Below, piece after piece: positions 44,351 to 54,585 of a stretch of 64,000 nucleotides of DNA (position 1 is its first letter; every line of letters begins with the position of its first letter). The position numbers were made by a program, and so were the translations under genes. Under the pieces are notes generated by a model. The model had not been told where the DNA came from. It worked only from the letters and a program-made list of their open reading frames with translations, and searched no databases. Source of the DNA: Pycnopodia helianthoides (Eukaryota; Echinodermata; Asteroidea; Forcipulatida; Asteriidae); assembly GCA_032158295.1 (NCBI GenBank), contig CM063247.1:17524009-17588008 (forward strand), read 5' to 3'.

Positions 44351-47300
44351 CTAGTTAATACATAGCAATACAAAGGGCTCCCATTTGGTATTGAACTTAT
44401 CTAAGTTGTTATTCTTAACAAAGATCATTTTTTCCATAACCAAATATTGATTTATTTCTTTTTTAATAAGAATAAACGAGGGCTTTCTGTCATTCATCTT
44501 CATGCGATATATATGAAACCGGCTAAGAATGAGAATTAAATTAAGAGCAGACCATTTTCTATTAAGGACTCCAAACAGCTTGGTCGTGTTGTCAAAATTA
44601 ATATCAATGTTCAGTGAATTTGTCAACCAGTGTTTTATCTGACACCAAAAATAAAGCGTTACCTTACAAGTACAAAACAAGTGGACTAGTGTCTCTTCTT
44701 CCGTTTTACAAAAAGTACACAGATTAGAATCCTTCCGACCAATTTTAGAAAGAAAGGAATTTACACCCAGAATTCTATGTACCAATCTAAACTGGAACCA
44801 ACGTAGTTTGGTGTCACATGTACAATCACAGAAGATGTGCCATTTAGGAGTCGGAAAATTCACACCGATTTTTTCTTCCCATTTGTCAATAAACTTGTGC
44901 ACAACTTTTTTGGTGGAGGTGAAAATACTGTACATACGGATGGACTCCTTTTTGTCCATCAGCAAAGTCTCAAAATGAAATGGTAAAAAAGGGCGAGCAA
45001 TTTCTGAAGTTTCTCCCTTCAGTACATTATGGAAGGAATGTTTGATTGCATTAACCACGCCCCCGTACTCTAAAAAATTAGTTCTGACCCTGAATTTCCT
45101 TTGAAAGGCCACAAGAGAGAGAGCCACCCCTTGCGAGTCAAAAATGTCACACACGAAGTTCACACCCTTTTTGGCCCAGTGGTTGTAGTTAATGTATTTG
45201 TTACCGACCATAATATTCTGATTATGCCATAACACATTTTTCAAAGCGTCAATTTGACTGGCAGGTACATGACACTTAACAAAGCTGCACCAAGCGTTAA
45301 GAACATCAATCCAAAAGTAGTTTTGAATGGCAGCTCCTTTTAAATAGATCAACAATGCCTGGTGGCCTCGAGTGCTAAAGAGTCATAAATATTAGAAATC
45401 TTCGAAAATAGAGTGACCCAACCCAAGTTATCTGCATTTAGAAATCTGCGGATCCAGGTGACTTTAAGGGCTTTTATATACGAATGCATGTCAATCATTT
45501 TAACTCCTCCATGACTATAGCCTTGAATCATCTGGTTCCTGGACACACGGTCATTCTCTCTCCATATAAAGTTATAAAACATACCGTCTAATTCTTTAAT
45601 AACATTACTTGGCGGGTTGGGGAGAGTTAAAATAAGAAAGGTAAGCTTAGATAAAAGGAGCAACTTGGTTACAGTAACTCTCCCCAGCACCGTAAGATTA
45701 CGTTTAGACCACTGTTCAATTAAACTCTTTATAGAAGAAATGACCTTAGTGTAGTTCAAATTCACCATACTTGCAAGATTAGTGTTAAAATCTATACCAA
45801 GGGCTCTGAAATAGTTATCAGCCAAAACCCAGTTAACCTTGATGTGCTCACAAATCCCCTTCTTACGCCCTTTGTTGCTACCAATCCAAACCGCATTTGT
45901 TTTATCAATGTTGACTTTTAAGCCAGACATTCTCGCAAAGGCCGCAAGTATTTCAAAGGACTTTTCAAAGGAGCCTTCTGAGCCGTCTAAAAAGAGAACT
46001 GTGTCATCGGCATATTGGGAAAGCCTGAATTCACAACCGCTAGCCATTATGCCTTTGAGCAATTTGTCTTTGCGGATCATCATTCCGAACACTTCTGCAC
46101 ATAAAAGGAATAAGTAGGGTCTCAAACCATCACCTTGTCTACAACCTCTTTCAATCTTAAATGAATTGGAAAGAAAACCATTCACCAGAACGGAAGCCTT
46201 CACCCTGCTATAAAAAACTGAATTTCTGAATTGAAGGGCTGAAATTAAATTATTCAAGAACCTTCAAAATGAAACTGTGAGAAACTGAATCAAAGGCTTT
46301 CTCAAAATCAATTAACAAAAACATACCAGGAATATTATTGTTTTCTGTAAAATTGAGCAAGTCATACATCAGCCTAATATTTTCTCCAATATAGCGGCCA
46401 CTAAGAAAACCCTTTTGTTCTTCATGAATAATGAAAGGAAGAGTTTTTTTAAGTCTATCAGAAATGCAAGACGAGGCTAGTTTATATGAGGTATTCAAAA
46501 GTGAAATAGGTCTCCAATTTTTAAGATATTGGCATGGCTTATCCCCCTTTGGCAACATTGTAACAATACCATATTGTTGCATAACTGAAAGGCTTCCTGA
46601 GTAATATGCATAATTTAAAGAACGCAAAAGGTACCATGCAATATCAGAAAAGAAAAATTTATAGAGTTCGAAGCTGAAACCATCAGAACCTGGAGATTTG
46701 TCATTTTTACTCCCCTTTAGGGCATTTAAGAGTTCATGGTATGACAAAGGACCTTCCAGACTCTCCCGTAGTTTATCTGAGAGAACTGGAACACCATTAA
46801 AAATGGAGCACAAACTGCTGTCGTTCAAGTTTTCAGCCTCGGAATAAAGTTTTTTATAAAAAAGCCTAGCCTCATGGAGGGTTTCACAAGAAGACCTAGC
46901 ATATGTGTTGTCATCTCTGACAACAGAACTGATAGTTTTGTTAATCATCTTGCGTTTTTCCATGTTCAAAAAATACCATGAGGGTTTTTCACCCTCTTCT
47001 ATCCAGCGGGTCTTAGATCGAATAAGAACACCCTCCATTTTCTTTTTACGAAGATCAATAAGCTCAGTTTGTTTTGACTTAAGCTCTTCGGTGACTGTTA
47101 AATCCCCCTGTGAAATTTGATAAGATAGATTCTGAATCACAGTCTCAATGAGGGACTCTCTCTTTCTATTGCTTTTCTTTTTCCACGAAGCGTACAATAT
47201 TGTTTTTGATCTAATCTCCAACAATAGCATTTCGAAAAAGAGTTGATCATTAACAGTAAAATGGATGTCCTTGGGATGAATGTGAATCAGGTTGGAGTGC

Positions 47301-48123
47301 AGATAGGGAAAGGCTGCATAAGTTTCTACAACCTTTTTAATAGCATTTTCAATTTGATCGACGTACACCGTGTCAGAAAGAAGGGCATTGTTGAATTTCC
47401 AGTAGCCAGGCCCTCTATCCATTTGATTGAAATCGAACTGAATGTCTATTAAGGAGTGATCTGTACGATACCCTGGCTTAATATCAGAACTGGTGACTTT
47501 AGAGTTCATCTCCGAAGAGATGAGAAAAAAGTCTAGTCTAGACTGCTTCACTGAATTGTGCTGTCTCCAAGTGTATCTAGCAGTAGTAGGATTCTGAATA
47601 CGCCAAGGGTCAGTAAGATCATGCTCACCACAAAGACTGAGAACTCTTTTCTTAGCTAACGGGTTATTGATATTCACGTAGTTAATACAATCAATATTAT
47701 CGTTTAAAACCAAGTTCCAGTCCCCACAAATAACAGTGTGGGGATTATCTAAATTATTAATAGTATTGCTGATACCATCGTAAAAAAAGGCTCGTCCTTA
47801 TTCGGGTCATAAATATTAATCAAGGTGATATTCATGTCACTCACTTCAATATGCAAAGCCAAAAAATTACCACTAGGATCGTTGCAAGACCTAAGGACAT
47901 TAAACTCAAAATTATTGTTAAACAGAATTGCCACACCTCTAGCATTGCTTTTAAATGAACTAAAATAGCATTCAAGCCCCCATTCAGCTCTTACTCTACT
48001 TTCAATCTTCTTGTCCCAATGGACGTCCTGCAAACAATAAATGGAATGTTTCTTGGATTTCGAAAAATGCAGAACATCTCTCCTCTTTGTGTGATCAGCC
48101 AAACCATGGCAATTCATAGAGGC
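44351..48123 (-). pseudogene. L1/Tx1-type ORF2 (endonuclease plus reverse transcriptase), four frames
   Basis: Segments 48117-47749, 47713-46250, 46257-45349 and 45355-44351 join through three single frameshifts. The N-terminus is an AP-like endonuclease: SMNCHGLADHTKRRDVLHFS, YCLQDVHWD with the catalytic Glu position replaced by Asp, CGDWN, RLDFFLIS and TDHSLI. RT follows with NWRPISLLNTSYKLAS, GFLSGRYIGENIRL, LLIDFEKAFDSV, GCRQGDGLRPYLFLLCAEVF and QYADDTVLFLDG (catalytic YADD). The C-terminus has a Cys/His-containing stretch (CTFCKTEEETLVHLFCTC), as in L1/Tx1-group proteins. The Gln-Asp in place of the usual Gln-Glu is a possible inactivating change. About 1250 codons in total. Confidence 0.88.
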
Positions 48124-48850
48124 AATGGATCAGAGCTGGTGTGGCTTTATATTAACACTTTGACCGTTAATCATCTACAATCCTTTTATAAAAGTAAGAA
48201 ATAGTAAAGGCAATACAATTAGAAGGTAAACTGACATTCCATGTTACAAACACAATAGCCTTAACATTCTCTACATATCGTGCACGAAAACTTTGACTGT
48301 ACACTAAAAAGAGGGTTTTACTTGTTCTGAATTTTTCCTCCTCCAGGATTTTTACAATACCGAAACCCCCCCAAAACAGCAAAAAAGAACCAATGGCAAA
48401 AGAGAACAAAAAAAACCCAATGTTGGACAAAAAACCATCCCCCCAAACCGCTAACCCAAACCCATCCCCTCCCCCCATGAACCAAAAAGGACCCGTGACA
48501 AAACTGATGAACCCGCCCAAAAACCAAAGCCAAATGGAATTTAGCCATTGAAAAGACCCCTAGGAGCTCCGCACCTTAAATAATATATACAAAGGGTAGC
48601 AATTAGGACTGAAACCCAAACCAGGCAAATAGGTGAGAAACAAAAATCATCCTACCCTAACCAGATAGGAGGAATACCAAAGCCAAACGAAATAATATAA
48701 TTTACAAAACGTAAACTGCAAATGAATATAAGGACCAAAGAGGCACCCCCCTCACCCCTCTGAAAAAGGGTCAACACATCAAGATACCATATTACTGGAA
48801 ATGTTGGTCTGGATATGGCTCCACAGTTAATTGTTCATGAAAAATCAGTG
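48124..48850 (-). other. LINE inter-ORF region
   Basis: Lies between ORF1 and ORF2 of the L1/Tx1-type LINE. It is G/T-rich on the minus strand, which produces a spurious Gly/Phe/Trp-rich frame at 48167-48548. No conserved domain is seen. Confidence 0.6.
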
Positions 48851-49282
48851 TTAATCAAACTCGTGTTGAGCTCCAGTAGAGTTACGCCAAAAACCCGCAA
48901 AGAAACGCAACTTTGTTCCGCGGTCGTACAGTTTCTTCACCTCCGTTTTCCATTTGTATTTCTCTGCTCTATCTTTCGCCGTGAGGTTGTCAACAACGAA
49001 CAGGGGTAGGCCCTCCAATGCTGAATGATGTGATTTTAGTACTTTGATTTTGTCCCTGTACGACAGCATTTTGACCAGAATATGGGCTGGCTTACCAGTT
49101 CTGTCTTGACCGTCCCGATGCGTTCGCTCTATTCTTGGGGCGTCGTCGACGAAATTTTGGAAGTCCAATGAATCTCCAGATTGATTTCTGCTTTCGTCGA
49201 TGTCCGGACTGTCCTCACCCGATGTAGGTGGGTTTGGCTTCACGTTGGCTGGGGCCCTCAGCCCTTTCCTCTTCAGTCCCAT
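48851..49282 (-). pseudogene. L1/Tx1-type ORF1 remnant (transposase_22-like)
   Basis: The 143-codon frame starts MGLKRKG and contains RIERTHRDGQDRTGKPAHIL, VKMLSYRDKIKVLKS, then LPLFVVDNLTAKDRAEKYKW. This is the end of the RRM and the C-terminal nucleic-acid-binding domain of L1-type ORF1 proteins. The coiled coil and most of the RRM expected between the N-terminus and RIER are missing, so an internal deletion has occurred. The position directly upstream of ORF2 supports the call. Confidence 0.75.
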
Positions 49283-49381
49283 GCTTAGGCTGTGGACAAT
49301 GGATGTGTGTGAATGCGGAGCGCCGTTAGTACACGTCTTAACTGAACGGTGCCATCAGTCAGATGGTTGCCACAGACATCT

Positions 49382-49840
49382 AGTAAGATTGTGTTTTTTA
49401 ACTGTTTTGAACTTGCCGCTAGAGGGCGCTTTTGAATTTTGTGACGTCACCGGTCCAATTTTTTTTAAACAGACACTTCCAGACTACAACATCGTTAAAA
49501 ACAACTCAAAATAAATGGCCACTTTCAAATTACAAAGCACTTCCGGTTTCGACCGGAAGTAGAGGTCGTGTGAGGTCACGCCCCGGACAAAAAAGCATGA
49601 TCCCATAAAAAGTGACTGCCGGGCTCTTATTGGTGATTTGATACATATTTTCAAAGATTTAATTATTCAATGCTTAAAAACCTTGTAATTTGACACCCGA
49701 TGACGTCATCATAACGTCATTGTTCATGTGCCTTCTTCATATTGAGGTTCAAGTATATGCCAAGGTTCAATTCAATTTCAATCTTGAGTTATGCCCTGGA
49801 GAAGAGTTGGCTGGAAGAAAAAGAAAAAGTAAAAAAAAAA
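49382..49840. repeat. Class-c block resumed after LINE
   Basis: Carries GCCGCTAGAGGGCGC, TGACGTCA at 49442 and 49701, ACTTCCGGTTTCGACCGGAA at 49542, and GAGGTTCAAGTATATGCC. It continues the block interrupted at 44193. Confidence 0.65.
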
Positions 49841-50293
49841 CTAGAGATTCAGTTTTTGTTTACTACAAAAACCAGGTGTTCGTGAGTGATGTCATCAAAT
49901 TCTGACTGAATAAATTGGTGAATACATTTTACCTGATCAATGCAATGTCTGGTTCAGGAGTTAGATTGTTTCCCATTACAGAACTCCAATTGCCTGTTTG
50001 AACTGGAAGTCAAGGTCAACTGGGTCACATTCTGTGTATCGGTTTCTAAGTTGTTACATACTTTTCCAATGATGTATAGATTGTACAAATCCAATGTGTG
50101 GTTTAGAAGTTATGATTTGTTGAAATGTTAAATTCCAAGTTCCGGTTTGAACAGGAAGGCACGGTCAAATAAGGTCACACTGTGTATCTTTGGTTGAATC
50201 TTTAGAGCCCTTTCTAATTCTAATGACGTTTAGATGATATAAATCGAATATATGGTTTAGGAGTTATGATTTTTTACAATTATTAAACTTTGC
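49841..50293 (-). mobile_element. HINE/Helitron-like element F, interrupted by a LINE
   Basis: In minus orientation the 3' end is CTAG at 49841-49844 followed by T, with a GTTTTTGT/ACAAAAAC hairpin (49852-49872). Two class-c units follow (near 49985 and 50141), each with a GATGTATAGATT or GATGATATAAAT block and a TTAGGAGTTATGATT block. The third unit is cut at 50293 by the L2/CR1-type LINE and resumes at about 53851. Confidence 0.65.
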
Positions 50294-50299
50294 TGTATT

Positions 50300-53200
50300 T
50301 ATTTTTATTTTATATAAGCATTTATATGAGGCGCCTTTTTCCCAAGGTTACAAAGCGCCTACAGAAGATGCAACAAAGAAATCCAAACTCAAGATGTTCC
50401 AATGTAAAGTGAAGTAAACGAGTCAAGTATTTCTGTACAAGTGAGTCTTAAGTAGTTTCTTGAATTGTTTATGTGAAGTTGCATGGCGAAGATGTGATGG
50501 TAATGAGTTCCACAGGTTTGGAGCGCTAGCAGAAAAAGCACGCGAACCAGCTCTGGAGACGGTGCGATGTACAGCCAAGAGGTTCTCTGAGGAAGAGCGC
50601 AGGGAACGCGGTGGGACATACGGTTGTAGCATGTCGGATATGTATGATGGTGACTGGTGGGCAAGGGATTTGAAGACATGAAGACAAAGTTTGAAGTCAA
50701 TTCTGTTTGAGATGGGCAGCCAGTGCAATTTATGAAGTAGTGGTGAAATGTTGTCATGACGACCGGTCTTAAAGATGAGTCTGGCTGCTTTATTCTGAAC
50801 TTTCTGGAGACGATTTATGTTTTTCTTTGTGATTACTTTCAAAAGCGAGTTGCAGTAATCTAGTCTTGACAGCACAAGTGATCTAACAACGGAATGACAT
50901 GTATCCTCATCGATGTATGGACGTATCTTAGCGATATTTCGTAGGTGAAAGTTGGTGTTCTTACTCATTTGTGCAACATGATCATCCATTGACATCCTGG
51001 CATCAAACACAACTCCCAGATTTCGTACCGATTTGGCAGGTGAAATAGTTGTGTTTTCAAAAGTAAACTTGAGGTGACCAAGAGCTTTACTGGCAGTTTT
51101 GGAGGAAATTATGATGAAATCAGTTTTATCCGCGTTAAGTTTGAGTTTGTTGGCCACCATCCAATGCTGAATGTCTTTCACACAAGTAGATAAATTGAAC
51201 AATGCACATTCTGCATCTAACGGGATCTTTGGGTCGATGATGGAGTATATCTGAATATCATCAGCGTACATGTGATATAACATATTGTGCTTACGTAGAA
51301 TTTCCCCAATTGGGACTGTGTAAAGTGTAAAAGACAAAGGTCCAATAACAGAGCCCTGCGGGGTGCCGTAGTCAAGATTAGTGGTAGTTGAGTCCGCTCC
51401 AGGAACATGAACATGGTTAGTACGACAGTTGAAATAAGATGAAAACCATTGCAAGGCATTACCGGATATACCAAAGCTATCTTGAAAGCGGTGGAGCATG
51501 ATGTCATGGTCTAGCGTATCAAACGCCGCTGAGAGATCCAACATAACAAACAAAATAGCTTTTTGTTGATCAATTGCTTTGAGAACGTGATCCTGTACAC
51601 TGAGGAGGGCAGTTTCTGTGCTATGTGAATTGCGGTATGCTGACTGGAGTGGTTCAAACAGGTTATGATGATTAATGTGCTCAGTAAGTCTAGCAGAGAC
51701 AACTTTTTCAATGTATTTTGATATTGATGAGATGCTGGATACAGGACGGTAATTCTTTAGATCATTCCTGTCAAGTGATGATTTCTTCAAGACAGGAGTC
51801 ACAATAGCATGGCCTAAAGAATTCGGAAACACACCCTGCTCGAGGGAAGCGTTCACCACTGCTGTCAGTTTGGGAAGAATGACTGATGAATGTCTTTTCA
51901 GCAGCCATGTTGGCAGTGGGTCCAAAGCACATGTCTTGGTTGGTGACTTCATGATGATCCTTAAAAGGTCATCTTCAGTGACTGGACGAAAATCATGTAG
52001 GAGAGAACCATGAGAAGGAAACTTTCTTCCTTCCAGAGAAGACGATGGATCAATGTGGACATCATCAATTATGTTTCGAATCTTCTTCACTTTGTTCAAG
52101 AAGAACTCGCTGAACTTCTTTGCAAGTTCCTTCGGACAGTCATTCACAGGAAGAACTCTTGAGTTACTGTTAAGAAGCGTGTTCACAGTAAACGAAATGT
52201 CTTTTGGGGAAGCATTCAGAAGTTTCTCAGTGTAATATTGTTTCTTAGCAGAGAGAAGCACATCTTTAACGTGTTGTTTTGAAACATTGTATGCTTCTAG
52301 GTCATGTGGAGATTTTCTTTTACGCCACTTGCGCTCAAGACACTGTCGTTCCCTGCGTGCGTCATCAACCGACTTATTGTACCATTTCGGACGTAAACGG
52401 ACATGGTTTTTGCGTTGAGTGATGGGAGCATGCAGATCCAGGGCAGTTGTTATAGCATTGGAGAAATCATGTACAAACTCATCAACAGTCGTTTGTAAAG
52501 AAATTGTATCAAGATTGGACGAGAGATCTTGGGAAAACAAGTCATGATCAATGGCATGGTATTTCCGCGTTGAAACAGTTTCCCTTTCAGGCCCAATGTT
52601 TGGGAGAGCCACTGTGCAGCAGACGACAAAGTGATCAGAAACATGATTTTCATGTATATGATGAGATGATAATAGCGCTTCATATTCTCTGGTTATAACA
52701 AGATCAAGGATGTGTCCTCTATTGTGCGTAACTTGACTTACGTGTTGAACAAGTCCAGATGAAGACAGAGTAGTAGCAATTTGGCGAACATCATATTTTG
52801 TGGTATTATCAAAATGTACATTAAAGTCACCTAGCAAAATAAGCTGGCCAGGAAGACTATTTACATAGTCTACAAAGTCATCAAATTCCTCAAGAAAATC
52901 CTTGTTAGTAAGTTGATTTGCAGCCGAAGGTGGTGGTCTGTAAACAACAACAAAGTTAAAACTACAGGAGCTATTTGATATGATGGCATATTCAAAGGTC
53001 CTAGCATCAAATAAGTTTGTTGTGATGTGCTGTAGCTTTATCTGTGATCTGTGTATAACACCAATGCCTCCTCCTCGTCTATCTCCGCCCCTTGGTACAT
53101 TAATAAAAGAGTAGCCAGGAGGAGTGAGCTCACCAATAATAACATTGTCACTGTCAGTGAGCCAGGTCTCAGTTAGGATTAACACATCCACATTGTTTTC

Positions 53201-53844
53201 AAGAGTATAGTCACAGATATATAGAGGTTTGTTGCATGATGACTGACAATTCCATAGTCTGACATCAAGTTCATTTACCGGTTCTTTTGGTTGAAGTTCG
53301 TTCTTGTCATGATCAGGAAGTGTTATGTTTTTACGCCTGATGTGTGAGCCTCCTCTTCTTGATCGTACATGAAACAATCTGTTATTCTTAAGGGTAGTAC
53401 ATACATCAGTTGGCAGCCTAGCTGTGCATTTTCTATGGGCAAGGAGTTCATCCCTGGAGTATTGTATCCTTGTAGAACATGTAGAAGGTGCAGGCATTGA
53501 GCTTGATCACTCAGGTAGAGCGTTTCCATTCAGGTTGGAGAGTTGCACTGGACAAGCTATTGATGAGCTAGTTTGCATAATAATAGCAGTGGGGGGGTTG
53601 TATTGAGTGAAGTGAGCTATGTGCATGCAGTAGTATCCATAGCAGTACACATCTAAAATAGATGTCAAATTTCACATTTGCTGGAAGCATTATCCATATA
53701 AAAAGTGGACCAAAATGATCCAGATGTTACAGCCTCCCAGGTGTGATAAATTTGTGCAGAACTTTTATCTTGGAACATCAAGAAGTCTGGACTCATGTGG
53801 AGCATCATTCTGTTAGTGGCAGCAGCTAAAACAGCGCCCCAGCA
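50300..53844 (-). mobile_element. L2/CR1-type LINE, full-length candidate with intact ORF
   Basis: TGTATT at 50294-50299 and 53845-53850 is a possible short target duplication, and class-c repeat sequence stops and resumes at these points. On the minus strand there is a ~350-nt 5' region, one ORF of 1024 codons and a ~120-nt 3' UTR. The 3' UTR ends in a GGCGCTTTGTAACC..AAAAGGCGCC hairpin and TATATAAAATAAAAATAAA. The uninterrupted ORF makes this the youngest and possibly still competent element in the window. Confidence 0.85.
50423..53497 (-). CDS. L2/CR1-type LINE ORF: endonuclease and reverse transcriptase, intact
   Basis: The 1024-codon ORF starts at the ATG at 53497; an in-frame TGA four codons upstream fixes the start region. 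Residues ~75-310 form an AP-like endonuclease: LILTETWLTD (~105-114), VVVYRPP, LLGDFNVHFD (~220), HILDLVITR and VSDHFVV (~286). Residues ~540-820 form the RT: NYRPVSSISSISKYIEKVV, LQSAYRNSHSTETALL, LLDLSAAFDTLDH, GTPQGSVIGPLSFTLY and MYADDIQIY (~745). The C-terminal region RLQKVQNKAARLIF..LHWLPI..APNLWNSLPSHL is typical of the CR1/L2 group. No stop or frameshift is seen and all catalytic motifs are present. Distinguishing L2 from CR1 needs a tree. Confidence 0.93.
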   Translation of the reverse strand: MPAPSTCSTRIQYSRDELLAHRKCTARLPTDVCTTLKNNRLFHVRSRRGGSHIRRKNITLPDHDKNELQPKEPVNELDVRLWNCQSSCNKPLYICDYTLENNVDVLILTETWLTDSDNVIIGELTPPGYSFINVPRGGDRRGGGIGVIHRSQIKLQHITTNLFDARTFEYAIISNSSCSFNFVVVYRPPPSAANQLTNKDFLEEFDDFVDYVNSLPGQLILLGDFNVHFDNTTKYDVRQIATTLSSSGLVQHVSQVTHNRGHILDLVITREYEALLSSHHIHENHVSDHFVVCCTVALPNIGPERETVSTRKYHAIDHDLFSQDLSSNLDTISLQTTVDEFVHDFSNAITTALDLHAPITQRKNHVRLRPKWYNKSVDDARRERQCLERKWRKRKSPHDLEAYNVSKQHVKDVLLSAKKQYYTEKLLNASPKDISFTVNTLLNSNSRVLPVNDCPKELAKKFSEFFLNKVKKIRNIIDDVHIDPSSSLEGRKFPSHGSLLHDFRPVTEDDLLRIIMKSPTKTCALDPLPTWLLKRHSSVILPKLTAVVNASLEQGVFPNSLGHAIVTPVLKKSSLDRNDLKNYRPVSSISSISKYIEKVVSARLTEHINHHNLFEPLQSAYRNSHSTETALLSVQDHVLKAIDQQKAILFVMLDLSAAFDTLDHDIMLHRFQDSFGISGNALQWFSSYFNCRTNHVHVPGADSTTTNLDYGTPQGSVIGPLSFTLYTVPIGEILRKHNMLYHMYADDIQIYSIIDPKIPLDAECALFNLSTCVKDIQHWMVANKLKLNADKTDFIIISSKTASKALGHLKFTFENTTISPAKSVRNLGVVFDARMSMDDHVAQMSKNTNFHLRNIAKIRPYIDEDTCHSVVRSLVLSRLDYCNSLLKVITKKNINRLQKVQNKAARLIFKTGRHDNISPLLHKLHWLPISNRIDFKLCLHVFKSLAHQSPSYISDMLQPYVPPRSLRSSSENLLAVHRTVSRAGSRAFSASAPNLWNSLPSHLRHATSHKQFKKLLKTHLYRNT

Positions 53845-53850
53845 TGTATT

Positions 53851-54585
53851 GTAACTCAATACATGATGTCGTCTTGTGTTGTCTTGATACTGAGGTTCAA
53901 TTGATAATGAGGTTCAACTATCTTATGAGTTTCTATGTTCAATTCAAATTCAATCTTGAGTTATTCCGTAGATAAACCCGAAAACTATTTTATTAATTTA
54001 TCAGCGCTGTTTAATATATACCAACAAAAGAGGGCGCTGTTGAGAAAACTTGTTTCCCGCCGTGAACTGTAGCGTGGCCGTGTACTGTGTCGGCGTATGA
54101 TTGTGTGGGCATACATTACGCGCGTTGTCATACAATGAAAGTCAACAGACACGGGCCTTTGTCGCCCTGTTTTGAACATTTGTAAAGATTAAAATGCCAT
54201 AATATCTGTGCAAAAGTTTCGGCAGAGGAATTCATCTATAATTTGATGCAAAATTCATGTTAAAATATTACGTAGTTTTTGAAACATGAATTTTTGAAAT
54301 TTTCAACTTCCGGTGTGAACCGGAAGTCAAGGTCAAATGGGGTCAAAGTTTGTGTAGCGTTTATTGAACTTTCAACGACCTGTTCGATGATTTATAGATT
54401 GTAAAAATCCAACATGTGGTTCAGGAGTTATGATTTTTTACCAATATTAAGCTTTGATTTAGTGTAATTTGATACCTGATACCATCATGACATCATCTAG
54501 TCTGTGCCGTCTTGATACTGATGTTCAATTGTCTGACAAGTTTCAATGTTCAATTCACTTTCAATCTTGAGTTATGCTGTAATAG
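53851..54585. repeat. Class-c block resumed after LINE
   Basis: Two GAGGTTCAATTG../TTTCAATCTTGAGTTAT blocks (about 53890-53965 and 54525-54580) flank a class-c unit with ACTTCCGGTGTGAACCGGAA at about 54307. AGGTCAAATGGGGTCA at 54330-54345 is a four-spaced direct repeat. Confidence 0.6.

Larger units (their letters stand above)
44194..49366 (-). mobile_element. Full-length L1/Tx1-type LINE with 15-bp target duplication
   Basis: TTGCCACAGACATCT occurs at 44179-44193 and 49367-49381. Between them, on the minus strand, are an ORF1 remnant (49282-48851), an inter-ORF region and ORF2 (48123-44351). A 3' UTR follows that ends in an A-rich tail GAGGAAAAAAAGAAAGAAA exactly at the left duplication. 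This is the signature of target-primed reverse transcription. The 5173-bp length fits a full-length element. A few frameshifts make it inactive, but the intact duplication suggests a fairly recent insertion. It split a class-c repeat block. Confidence 0.9.

Noticed and set aside
48167..48548. Gly/Phe/Trp-rich membrane-like proteins on the minus strand
   Set aside because: They come from the G/T-rich LINE inter-ORF region. There is no conserved domain, and two overlapping frames are equally open.
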